Below, one piece after another: positions 53,619-61,801 of a stretch of 64,000 nucleotides of DNA. The stretch covers positions 2,852,001-2,916,000 of the forward strand of contig CBDHGL010000003.1 in the NCBI GenBank assembly GCA_965263105.1. Direction: 5' to 3'. Under the pieces are notes generated by a model, which was not told the origin of the DNA, searched no databases, and was given only the letters and a program-made list of their open reading frames with translations. The translations under genes and the position numbers were made by a program. Source of the stretch: JBCCTX01 sp965263105. GTDB taxonomy: Bacteria; Bacteroidota; Bacteroidia; J057. How positions within the stretch are numbered: the first letter of the stretch is position 1; each line of letters begins with the position of its first letter.

Positions 53619-54910
53619 CTCCTCTGGAAGTTGGTCTTATAATGATGAGTATATTCCTATTGTTGGTCTTATTAAGGATTCCCGTTTCATTTGCCCTGGG
53701 TTTAGCAACGGTTCCCATTTTTTTATTCCACGAACGCCTGACACTCATGCTCCTATTTACCGAGATGTTCCGGGCCTACAATTCTTTTATCTTATTGGCT
53801 GTCCCTTTTTTCCTTCTTGCTGCCAATCTTATGAATGCAGCAGGAATTACCGAGCGCTTGATCAACTTTTCCAAGGCTTTGGTAGGCTATCTGCCTGGGG
53901 GGCTGGGGCATGTCAATATCACCGTAAGTATGTTATTTGCCGGGATTTCAGGCTCATCCACTGCCGATTCCGCAGGGATAGGGGCCATTATGATTCCCGC
54001 CATGAAGAAAGAGGGATATGACAGTTCTCTAAGCGTAGCTGTCACAGCCTGCTCTTCTGTAATGGGGGTAATCATTCCTCCGAGTGTATTGATGATTATT
54101 TGGGGAGGAGTGATGTCTGTATCCATTGGGGGATTATTCTTGGCGGGAGTAATCCCCGGAATAGCCATAGGATTATCCATGATGTTTACGGTCTATTTGT
54201 ACGCAAAGCGAAGGGGCTATCCCAGGTATCCCTTGGCTACCTTTAAGGAGTTTTTGACAAGTGCATGGAATGCCATCTTGGCCTTAATGACCCCAATTAT
54301 CATTGTAGGGGGAATAAGTTGGGGCTTTTTTACTGCCACCGAAGCTTCCTTAATAGCGGTTTTGTATTCCCTGTTGTTGGGGAGGTGGATTTATAAAGAG
54401 TTAAGCTTTTCGGTATTGAAGCAAGTATTTTATGAATCAGCCCGATTTTCTGCCATCGCTCTTTTTGCAGTGGGAACCGCCTCTGCTTTTGCTTTCCTTC
54501 TGGCCTTCTTCAAAATCCCCGAAGCCCTGGTTAGCCACATAACGGATTTGGCATGGGGCTTCGTTGGAACGGGCTTATTAATCGCAGGAATTTTTCTGCT
54601 TTTCGGTATGTTTATAGATGCTATTCCTGCAATTATCATACTAGGGACGGTTCTTTGGCCTGTAGCAGAAACAGCGGGATATCATCCCATCCATTTTGCG
54701 ATTATTGGGGTAGTTTCCCTGGCTTTTGGATTGGTAACCCCCCCTTATGGACTGTGCTTGCTCATTAGTTGTTCCCTTGGAGAAATACGAGTGGTAGATG
54801 CGCTGAAAGATGTGGTTATATTGCTTATTCCCATGTTAGTAGTACTGGTCCTGATAGTCCTTCTCCCTGAGCTTGTGTTGTGGTTGCCCAATGTGCTGAT
54901 GGTAAAATAG
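53615..54910 (+). CDS. dctM: TRAP transporter large permease (DctM family)
   Basis: 431 aa, about 12 transmembrane helices. It is the Na+-driven transport subunit. Typical stretches are SILLAVPFFLLAANLMNAAG-type region near residue 50-70, HVNITVSMLFAGISGSSTADSAGIG (~93-117), MIPAMKKEGYD, and the C-terminal repeat GMFIDAIPAIIILGTVLWPV and FGLVTPPYGLCLL. The two inverted halves and their Gly-Ser-Ser/Thr-rich loops match DctM proteins. It overlaps dctQ by 4 bp and ends the transporter operon. Together with DctP and DctQ it forms a complete TRAP system. Confidence 0.93.
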   Translation: MTPLEVGLIMMSIFLLLVLLRIPVSFALGLATVPIFLFHERLTLMLLFTEMFRAYNSFILLAVPFFLLAANLMNAAGITERLINFSKALVGYLPGGLGHVNITVSMLFAGISGSSTADSAGIGAIMIPAMKKEGYDSSLSVAVTACSSVMGVIIPPSVLMIIWGGVMSVSIGGLFLAGVIPGIAIGLSMMFTVYLYAKRRGYPRYPLATFKEFLTSAWNAILALMTPIIIVGGISWGFFTATEASLIAVLYSLLLGRWIYKELSFSVLKQVFYESARFSAIALFAVGTASAFAFLLAFFKIPEALVSHITDLAWGFVGTGLLIAGIFLLFGMFIDAIPAIIILGTVLWPVAETAGYHPIHFAIIGVVSLAFGLVTPPYGLCLLISCSLGEIRVVDALKDVVILLIPMLVVLVLIVLLPELVLWLPNVLMVK

Positions 54911-54973
54911 ATGATAACGAGATGAAATTAGCCTAGAATAGAAATTGAAAAGAGGGCGACAAGGAATTTTCTC

Positions 54974-54992
54974 TGGAGACTACTCCATTTTT
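54974..54992 (+). terminator. Weak terminator after the TRAP operon
   Basis: TGGAG-ACTA-CTCCA followed at once by five T lies 64 bp after the dctM stop. The stem has only 5 bp, so the call is tentative. Confidence 0.35.
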
Positions 54993-55096
54993 CCTGGTTT
55001 TTATTTAATTTCCTCCTCACCCATTCAGCCACTTTAAGTCAAAAAAGGCGAAAGAAGTATAGGGTTTAACTTAACCTACAATCAGACTACTTGCTC

Positions 55097-55708
55097 ATGA
55101 GAAAACTGCACTTTTATTCAGGACTCATCCTGGCCATATTCATTGGCTTTCACCTAATCAATCATTTTGCCAGCCTGGATAGCACTGAATCCCATCTGGC
55201 TCTGATGGATACGTTTAGGAAAGTATACCGCCATTCCTTTGTTGAACCAGTATTATTACTAGCGGTATTGTTGCAGATTTATTCTGGTTTGCGCATGTAT
55301 TGGCCCTTGCGCAAGGCCAAACTTGATTTTTGGTATACCCTAAAAATACGAAGCGGCTTATACCTAGCCTTCTTTTTCATCCTGCATGTGGCAGCTGTCT
55401 TAGCGGGTCGTGTGGTCATGCAATTGGATACCAACCTGTATTTTGGTGCTGCGGGTCTCAACAGTTTTCCCCTCCTCTTATTTTTTGTCCCCTATTATGG
55501 GCTAGCTATTTTTGCCTTTTTCAGTCATATAGCAGCCAATCACCGCTACAAGATGCAGCGCAATTTCTTGGGAATGAATCCCCTTACCCAATCAAAAGCT
55601 ATCTTGGGACTTGGGATCTTCTCTGTTGTATTACTTATGTATGGCTTGACGGGAGGCTTCCAAGGCTTGGAGATCCCCTCTGAGTATGGAGTGATGGTGG
55701 GGGAGTGA
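55097..55708 (+). CDS. Cytochrome-b-like integral membrane protein
   Basis: 203 aa from ATG 55097 (MRKLHFYSGLILAIFIGFHLINH). About five transmembrane helices. The opening helix GFHLINH, a histidine after the second helix (RHSFVEPVLLLAVLLQIYSGL), another in LAFFFILHVAAVLAGRVV and one in FFSHIAANHRYKM give the histidine pattern of haem-b four-helix subunits such as succinate dehydrogenase or fumarate reductase cytochrome b. No flavoprotein or iron-sulfur subunit lies nearby, so it stands alone. I infer haem binding only from these histidines. The gap of 186 bp to dctM holds little beyond the weak terminator. It is convergent with the first histidine kinase gene (stops 19 bp apart). Confidence 0.6.
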   Translation: MRKLHFYSGLILAIFIGFHLINHFASLDSTESHLALMDTFRKVYRHSFVEPVLLLAVLLQIYSGLRMYWPLRKAKLDFWYTLKIRSGLYLAFFFILHVAAVLAGRVVMQLDTNLYFGAAGLNSFPLLLFFVPYYGLAIFAFFSHIAANHRYKMQRNFLGMNPLTQSKAILGLGIFSVVLLMYGLTGGFQGLEIPSEYGVMVGE

Positions 55709-55727
55709 TGAGGCTGTACCTATGGGA

Positions 55728-57044
55728 TCAACTCTTCCCTTTTAATTTTTTCACGGTGAAGAAAAAGCTGCTTCCCTTTCCATACTCAGAATTCACCCAT
55801 ATCTCTCCTCCATGGAGGTTGATGATTTTTTTACAATTGGCCAGACCTATTCCAGTACCCTTTATCTCTCGTTGGGTATGGCCTACCTGGAACATTTGAA
55901 AAATCTTCTCCAGAAGGTGTTTCTCAATTCCTTTTCCATTGTCTTGGACGACAAATTTCCAATGGCTTCCAGCATCCTCTGCCCAAATATTGATAAGGGG
56001 TGATACCTCAGCTTTCCGAAACTTGAGCGCATTGGTAATAAGGTTTTGAAAGACCGCTCCCAATTCTTCCTTATTTGCGATTAAGGTAGGTAAGCCTCCT
56101 AAGGTGACTTCACCTTCCTGAGATTGGATAAAAGCTTTTAGGTCAGAAATTACCGCCCGTACGAGAGTACTGCTGTTTACTTCTTCAAAGTTTTGGATTT
56201 GCCCCAAAATGCTGTGGGCTAGCAAGGCATCGATTAATTGATTTAATCGGGTACCTGCCTCTTGAATAAAGTTGAGGTAAAGGAGCCCTTCTTCGTCTAG
56301 ATTACTGGCTTTCTTCTCCTCAAAGAGAGAAACAAAGCTTAATATGGTCTGTAGAGGTTGTTTGAGATCATGGGAAGTGGAATAAGAGAAATTTTTAAGT
56401 TCCTCATTGCGTATCATTAACTGTTCCACCAGTTGGGCATTACGGCGGCGATATATTTGATTGATCCAATCCGAACTGAGGAAATATGAAATGACCAAAA
56501 GGGTGCTGAAGAATAACAGACATGCATTTACTAGGTAAATATTTTGAGGTACTTCAAAAAGGGGAATCAAGTTTCTGGAAAAGAAAATTATACCTATAAC
56601 TACCGAGGAGTTTAAGGCTATAGCCCCTATTCGGTAGCGATTCTTCCGGAAGTACAAAATGGGAAGGGGAAATAGTGCCATAATCCCATATATGAAACCC
56701 GCGTTGTATCCATAAAATATGACCCCTAATCCAAATGCCTGTATGCCCAACATGATTCCCAAGAAGCGAGATAGGGTAAAAAACTGAAGGTAATTTAGGA
56801 AATACTGAACTCCAATTGCTATCATACTTAATAGGCACAAAACATAACCATGTGGCATACCCAATAGATAGAAAAGAAGCGGGAAAGGGGCCAGGAATAG
56901 ACTGGAAAGTGTGTTGAGAGAGTTGTGGATCAAGATGATTCGCGCTTCCTCATCAGGTACCTTTTCATCCAGTCCAATTCGAGACATACGCATGAAAAAT
57001 GACTGGAAGAAGAGACGCATGTAATTCATTGGTTCTGTTGCCAT
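55728..57044 (-). CDS. Membrane-bound sensor histidine kinase, copy 1
   Basis: 438 aa. About six transmembrane helices fill residues ~40-190 (LFLAPFPLLFYLLGMPHGYVLCLL, FYGYNAGFIYGIMALFPLPILYF, NACLLFFSTLLVISYFLSS). A HisKA domain follows with H225 in SYSTSHDLKQPLQTI, then the HATPase_c domain: N box N338 in NLITNALKF, G1 in QDNGKGI (~367-373), G2 in GTGIGLANCKKIINLHGG (~396-413). All the residues of an active kinase are present. The sensor has no PAS or periplasmic loop domain, so the signal is probably membrane-borne or small and lipophilic. Two paralogs follow upstream and no response regulator is near. Spacing to copy 2 is 14 bp. Confidence 0.9.
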   Translation of the reverse strand: MATEPMNYMRLFFQSFFMRMSRIGLDEKVPDEEARIILIHNSLNTLSSLFLAPFPLLFYLLGMPHGYVLCLLSMIAIGVQYFLNYLQFFTLSRFLGIMLGIQAFGLGVIFYGYNAGFIYGIMALFPLPILYFRKNRYRIGAIALNSSVVIGIIFFSRNLIPLFEVPQNIYLVNACLLFFSTLLVISYFLSSDWINQIYRRRNAQLVEQLMIRNEELKNFSYSTSHDLKQPLQTILSFVSLFEEKKASNLDEEGLLYLNFIQEAGTRLNQLIDALLAHSILGQIQNFEEVNSSTLVRAVISDLKAFIQSQEGEVTLGGLPTLIANKEELGAVFQNLITNALKFRKAEVSPLINIWAEDAGSHWKFVVQDNGKGIEKHLLEKIFQMFQVGHTQREIKGTGIGLANCKKIINLHGGEIWVNSEYGKGSSFFFTVKKLKGKS

Positions 57045-57058
57045 CAGACAAAGGGGGT

Positions 57059-58369
57059 TTATACCGTAGGTTTCAACTTTTTTAAGGTGAAGTAAAAGCT
57101 GCTGCCTTTCCCAGCTTCGGATTCCACCCAGATATCCCCACCATGCAGATTGATGATTTTTTTACAATTAGCTAAACCGATTCCCGATCCATTAATAGAA
57201 GAATTGGTATGACCTTTTTGGAACATTTGGAAAATTTTATCCTTCAGGTGTTGGTCAATTCCCGTACCATTGTCCTGTACATAGAATTTCCAGTGTTGTC
57301 CCTGATCTTCGGCCCCTATGCGAACAATGGGATGGGAATCCTCTTTTTTAAATTTTATGGCATTGGTGATGAGATTCTGAAACACGGAACTCAATTCCTC
57401 CTTATTGGCCACCACAGTTGGTAAGGGGGCGATAAATAAACGTCCATTGTTTTGCTGAATAAGATTTTCCAAATCCAGGCGAACATTTTGAACCAACTCA
57501 CTGCAGTTGGTAGGTTCAAATTTTTCCTTTTGTCCCAGGACACTGTGGGCGAGTAAGGCATCTATGAGATGATTTAGTCGGGTACCTGCTTCCAAGATAA
57601 AGTTGAGGTAGATTTTTCCTTCTTCGTCTAAATGGTTCTCCTTTTTCTTTCGAAAAAGGGCGACAAAACTCAAAATGGTTTGTAAGGGCTGTTTGAGGTC
57701 ATGTGAAGTGGAGTAAGAAAAGTTTTTGAGTTCTTCATTTCGGACAGTCAACTTCTCAACAAGTTCTGCATTTCGGATACGATACAAGTGATTGATCCAG
57801 TCCAGGCCAATAAAATAGGAGATAACCAAAAGGGTACAGAAGAATAAGAGAAATATTTGAAGGAAAAAAACAGTTTCTCCTGCTGAATAGAAAGGGATAT
57901 AGGGGTGAAACCCTATCAGGACCCCCACACAAAAGACTAGGTTAATAGCAATAGCCCCTATTTTCTGGTAGATTTTCTGGAAATATAAAATGGGTAGTAC
58001 CAACAGTGCCATAATTCCAAACTGAAATCCTGCATTGTATCCATAGAATACAACTCCCATGATAAAGCCCAGCATACCTAAAGTTAGACCTAAAAACCTG
58101 GCCAAAGCAAAATACTGAAAGTAGTTCAGGGCAAAGGGAACCACCAAGGCAAGAAAACTGATCGCACATAAGTAAAGACCTTCATACAGGTCTAGGAACA
58201 AAAATAGCAGGGGGAATGGGGAGAGAAGTATGGCAGAGGCCAGACCAAGATAATTGTGTATGAGAATGAGGCGAGCATCCTCTTCGGGAATCTGTTCATT
58301 TAATCCTGTATTGGCGAGCCTGAGGAAAAAATGCTTAATTCTTTTCCTGATGATCCACATAGTTGGCAC
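57059..58369 (-). CDS. Membrane-bound sensor histidine kinase, copy 2
   Basis: 436 aa. It has the same plan as copy 1: short N-terminal helix, ~six transmembrane helices (residues ~40-190), HisKA with H223 in SYSTSHDLKQPLQTI, N box in NLITNAIKFKK, G1 QDNGTGID and G2 GSGIGLANCKKIINLHGG. The motif YGYNAGFQFGIMALLVLPILYF corresponds to that of copy 1. It is the middle gene of the tandem set, 14 bp before copy 1 and probably cotranscribed with it. A 185-bp gap with a long inverted repeat separates it from copy 3, so it may have its own control. Confidence 0.9.
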   Translation of the reverse strand: MPTMWIIRKRIKHFFLRLANTGLNEQIPEEDARLILIHNYLGLASAILLSPFPLLFLFLDLYEGLYLCAISFLALVVPFALNYFQYFALARFLGLTLGMLGFIMGVVFYGYNAGFQFGIMALLVLPILYFQKIYQKIGAIAINLVFCVGVLIGFHPYIPFYSAGETVFFLQIFLLFFCTLLVISYFIGLDWINHLYRIRNAELVEKLTVRNEELKNFSYSTSHDLKQPLQTILSFVALFRKKKENHLDEEGKIYLNFILEAGTRLNHLIDALLAHSVLGQKEKFEPTNCSELVQNVRLDLENLIQQNNGRLFIAPLPTVVANKEELSSVFQNLITNAIKFKKEDSHPIVRIGAEDQGQHWKFYVQDNGTGIDQHLKDKIFQMFQKGHTNSSINGSGIGLANCKKIINLHGGDIWVESEAGKGSSFYFTLKKLKPTV

Positions 58370-58400
58370 ACGTTCACCCTCCGATAGGTGAGTTAATTGG

Positions 58401-58458
58401 TAGATGAAAACTTTTAACAGGTTTCTAACTAATAGATATGCTAAAAAGTTTTCATCTA
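58401..58458. promoter_or_regulatory. 15-bp perfect inverted repeat between histidine kinase genes 3 and 2
   Basis: TAGATGAAAACTTTT at 58401-58415 and its exact reverse complement at 58444-58458 flank a 28-bp spacer. As minus-strand RNA it could form a long A+U-rich hairpin after kinase copy 3 and before kinase copy 2. There is no U-run, so a simple terminator is doubtful. A leader structure, a repressor site or a remnant of an element are all possible. Confidence 0.45.
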
Positions 58459-58554
58459 TAATAATAGGTATACACTCTAATTTAAAAATAATTATTTACA
58501 TAATTGGCAAAATTATGCAAATGGTGAATATTGCTGGATAAGCAGGGGGATCAA

Positions 58555-59913
58555 TCAGATACTCGGCTTCAATTTTTTGATCGTAAAGTAAAATTGGCTT
58601 CCCCGACCTAGGGTAGATTCAACCCATATATCCCCCCCATGGAGGTTAATAATTTTTTTGCAGTTGGCTAATCCAATACCGGTCCCTTCTATATGTTTAT
58701 GGTCATGGCCCACCTGGAATAATTGAAATATTCTTTCTTTTAGGTGTTCCTCTACCCCTACACCATTATCACAAACACAAAATTTCCAATATTGGCCCAG
58801 GTCACTAGCTTGAATCCTGACTACAGGTTCCTTGTTCCTTTGCTTGAATTTAATGGCGTTTGAAAGAAGGTTTTGAAATACCACTCGGAGTTCTTCTCGG
58901 TTAGCAACCAGCGTAGGAAGTGCTTCCTTATAAATATGGCACTTATTTTTTGAGATACTACTAACCAAATCTGCTTGAATTTCCTCCATTACCTGGTTGC
59001 AATCTACAGGCTCAAAGTTTTCCTTTTGCCCCAGTATGCTGTGTTCCAATAAAGCATTGATTAGGTGTTCTAAACGATTACCAGATTCTTGGATGAAATG
59101 TAGATACTGTTTTTCTGCTTCATCTAAGCGCTCTCCTTTTTTCTCTTTGAATAGGGTAACAAAGCTTAATATGGTCTGTATGGGTTGCTTTAGGTCATGA
59201 GAAGTAGAATAGGAAAAGTTTTTCAATTCCTCATTTCGGATCATTAAAGCTTCTATGAGGGCAGCATTCTTATTCATATACACCTTATTGATCCAGTTGG
59301 AACTGATGAAATAAGAGATGAGCACCAGGGTAACGAAGAAAGAAATGATTCCAAAAAGGATTAAACTATTCGGAGGTTCTCCATAAATAGGGCTCAAATC
59401 CCAGAAAATGAAAATTATAAGTAAAACGAGCACACAACAACTCAAAAAGGCAGCAATTTGATGGGAGGGCTTATTGAAATACATGATTGGTAAGGCTGCA
59501 ACCACACAGATTCCATAGATAAAGCCCGTATGCAGACCCCAGAATATATAGCCTAGGGAAAAGGTGATGATCCCCAGGTAGATTCCAATAAGGCGCGCCA
59601 AGGCATAGTATTGAAACCTATGCAGAAAGAATGGGACAATTATACTTATAAAGCCGCTTAGGCAAATAAAATATCCTTCTGGAGTTAGGCCTAGGTATTT
59701 AAATATCAAGGGAAAAGGGGAAAGGATAAGGGTTGAGAAGGCAATGAGACAATTATAAATCATCCTTATCCGTGCTTCTTCATCAGAAATACGCTCATCA
59801 ATGCCATTCTGTATGATGAAGTGCATGATTTTTTCCAGTTGATTGGAAGGATTTGGAGGAAGCCCTATGGGGGAAGTAATTCTATTAGAATCCGATGAAT
59901 GTTTAATAATCAA
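58555..59913 (-). CDS. Membrane-bound sensor histidine kinase, copy 3
   Basis: 452 aa. It has an N-terminal extension of ~25 residues compared with the other two copies (MIIKHSSDSNRITSPIGLPP...). About six transmembrane helices at ~55-205, HisKA with H239 in SYSTSHDLKQPIQTI, N box in NLLSNAIKFKQ, G1 CDNGVGVEEH, G2 GTGIGLANCKKIINLHGG. The sensor half has diverged from the other two more than the kinase half (GYIFWGLHTGFIYGICVVAALPIMYF), which suggests different inputs but perhaps a shared output partner. It is divergent from the DUF1080 gene, 97 bp away. No response regulator is near. Confidence 0.9.
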   Translation of the reverse strand: MIIKHSSDSNRITSPIGLPPNPSNQLEKIMHFIIQNGIDERISDEEARIRMIYNCLIAFSTLILSPFPLIFKYLGLTPEGYFICLSGFISIIVPFFLHRFQYYALARLIGIYLGIITFSLGYIFWGLHTGFIYGICVVAALPIMYFNKPSHQIAAFLSCCVLVLLIIFIFWDLSPIYGEPPNSLILFGIISFFVTLVLISYFISSNWINKVYMNKNAALIEALMIRNEELKNFSYSTSHDLKQPIQTILSFVTLFKEKKGERLDEAEKQYLHFIQESGNRLEHLINALLEHSILGQKENFEPVDCNQVMEEIQADLVSSISKNKCHIYKEALPTLVANREELRVVFQNLLSNAIKFKQRNKEPVVRIQASDLGQYWKFCVCDNGVGVEEHLKERIFQLFQVGHDHKHIEGTGIGLANCKKIINLHGGDIWVESTLGRGSQFYFTIKKLKPSI

Positions 59914-60010
59914 AACCTTATTACATTAAAAATTACAATAAAGATATGAATATTATTTGGAGTCTAAGTAAAATATTTCGGATATTCCTTTTATACCCAA
60001 ATTTGTCGTA

Positions 60011-60913
60011 ATGGACTTCTTTATTATTCTACTTGAAATATGGATTCTTCTTTTTCCAGCAGACCCAACCCCTGCCCAGAATCCTAATGATGAGGCTTGG
60101 ATTTCCTTATTTAATGGAGTTAACCTAGAAGGTTGGGACATCAAAATGGCAGGTTCTCCACTCAATGAGAACTACTTAGAAACCTTCCTGGTAGAGGATA
60201 GCATGATCCGAATCAGCTATGATCAGTATGAAAATTTTGGGGAAGCTTATGGACACATGTACTACCAAACGCCATATTCCTATTACAAAGTAGCCTTTGA
60301 CTATAGGTTTACTGGGGTCCAGACTGCAGGAGGAGCTAGTTGGAATGTTCGCAACAGTGGAGTGATGCTACATTCTCAGTCTGCTGAAAGCAACGAATTT
60401 GGGCAACATTTTCCCGTATCGATTGAATTACAAATGCTGGGAGGATTGGGAGAAGGTACCCGGACGACGGGAAATGTTTGTACTCCAGGCACAGCCGTTG
60501 TCATGGGGGATTCTGTGAACTATGCCCACTGTATTTCTTCCTCTTCTGCTACCTATCATGGAGATCAATGGGTGCATGCTGAGGCAGTCGTTTACGGGGG
60601 AGAAGAAATGCATTTTCTCATTGAAGGGGATACAGTTTTAAGTTTCCAGCATCCTCAGATTGGAGGAGGCTTTATAAGCAAGGCCCGAGAAGGACGAGAC
60701 TTTGATGAAATGGGAATAAAGCGGGACAAAGAAAAATGGATTCAAAAGGAGGGGAGTATTCTAACGGAAGGTTACATAGCTTTACAGGCGGAAAGCCACC
60801 CCATAGATTTTAAAAATTTGCAACTCCTTGATTTATGCGGGTGTATGGATACCCAGGCAAAGAATTTTAAATCTTATTTTGTAAAAGACGATCCCAAGGC
60901 CTGTAAGTATTGA
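60011..60913 (+). CDS. DUF1080 (3-keto-disaccharide hydrolase-type) secreted protein with Cys-rich tail
   Basis: 300 aa. Signal peptide (IILLEIWILLFPADPTPAQ), then the DUF1080 domain: AWISLFNGVNLEGWDIK, YKVAFDYRFTGVQ, WNVRNSGVMLHSQ, FPVSIELQMLGG, WVHAEAVVYGGEEMHFLIEGD and EGYIALQAESHPIDFKNLQL. The concanavalin-like family includes 3-keto-glucoside hydrolases. A C-terminal GCMDTQAKNFKSYFVKDDPK motif followed by ACKY is the short cysteine repeat (GCxDxxAxNxxxxAxxDDGSC type) common at the ends of secreted Bacteroidota proteins. Its stop abuts the cysM-like stop directly: TGATCA at 60911-60916 provides both. A sugar-catabolic role is plausible; the substrate is unknown. Confidence 0.88.
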   Translation: MDFFIILLEIWILLFPADPTPAQNPNDEAWISLFNGVNLEGWDIKMAGSPLNENYLETFLVEDSMIRISYDQYENFGEAYGHMYYQTPYSYYKVAFDYRFTGVQTAGGASWNVRNSGVMLHSQSAESNEFGQHFPVSIELQMLGGLGEGTRTTGNVCTPGTAVVMGDSVNYAHCISSSSATYHGDQWVHAEAVVYGGEEMHFLIEGDTVLSFQHPQIGGGFISKAREGRDFDEMGIKRDKEKWIQKEGSILTEGYIALQAESHPIDFKNLQLLDLCGCMDTQAKNFKSYFVKDDPKACKY

Positions 60914-61801
60914 TCATTTAAATTCAAATAGGGGAGAGGATAAATACCGGTCTCCTCGATCGCAGATAATACAAACGACTACTCCTTCTTCCAGTGTTTC
61001 AACCAGTTTACTCGCAGCTGTAACAGCGCCCCCACTGCTCATTCCTGAAAAGATGCCTTCTTCTACAGCTAGTCTTCTGGCGGTTGTGCGTGCTTCATCC
61101 TCAGATACGTCAATTATTTGGTCGACTCGGTCCGCCTCAAAAATTTTAGGTAGGTATTCCTTAGGCCACCTACGGATTCCCGGAATGCGCGATCCCTCCA
61201 TAGGTTGGGTGCCCACAATTTGCACATCTGGATTCTGTTCCTTCAGGTAACGAGAAACCCCCATAATGGTACCGGTCGTTCCCATTGCAGAAACAAAGTG
61301 GGTGATTTTCCCAGAGGTATCCCGCCAGATTTCTGGTCCAGTAGTCCTGTAGTGCATCCCATAGTTATCGGGATTGGCAAATTGATTGAGCATGACATAA
61401 GCCGGCTCGGAAGCCTTTTCCTCGGCATAATCCCGTGCATACTCCATTCCCCCTTGTGCCTGCGTCAAAATCACTTTGGCACCAAAGGCTTGCATCGTCC
61501 GAACCCTTTCTATTGTCGCCGTTTCGGGCATTACCAGTTCTATTTCGATTCCATAATGTCTGGCAATCATGGCCAGAGCAATGCCGGTATTACCACTGGT
61601 GGCTTCAATCAATTTTTTTTCTGCCGAAATCTCTCCTCTTTCCAGAGCTCCCTTAATCATGCCCAATGCAGCCCGATCTTTTACACTCCCTCCGGGATTG
61701 TGGCCTTCCAACTTCCCATAAACTGTTATACCAGGTTTTTTGATCAGGTCTTGAATTTCTACCAGGGGAGTATTCCCGATAAGGTCAATGATGTTTGACA
61801 T
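60914..61801 (-). CDS. cysM: Cysteine synthase (O-acetylserine sulfhydrylase)
   Basis: 295 aa, cytoplasmic fold-type II PLP enzyme. It joins O-acetylserine and sulfide to give cysteine. K41 in GGSVKDRAAL holds PLP, and the substrate loop TSGNTG follows at about 69-74. GTTGTIMGVSRYLKE binds the cofactor phosphate, and GISSGGAV-type residues (GMSSGGAV near 260) close the site. The length of ~295 is that of CysM; CysK is usually longer, but assignment to M over K rests on length and the LIGNTPLVEI/ALERGEI style only. Its start overlaps the end of the serine acetyltransferase gene by 17 bp, so both are made together: SAT supplies O-acetylserine to this enzyme. Confidence 0.92.
   Translation of the reverse strand: MSNIIDLIGNTPLVEIQDLIKKPGITVYGKLEGHNPGGSVKDRAALGMIKGALERGEISAEKKLIEATSGNTGIALAMIARHYGIEIELVMPETATIERVRTMQAFGAKVILTQAQGGMEYARDYAEEKASEPAYVMLNQFANPDNYGMHYRTTGPEIWRDTSGKITHFVSAMGTTGTIMGVSRYLKEQNPDVQIVGTQPMEGSRIPGIRRWPKEYLPKIFEADRVDQIIDVSEDEARTTARRLAVEEGIFSGMSSGGAVTAASKLVETLEEGVVVCIICDRGDRYLSSPLFEFK

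Noticed and set aside
61205..61798. A 197-codon plus-strand frame opposite cysM
   Set aside because: CysM is unmistakable with all PLP motifs; the antisense frame has no recognisable protein features.
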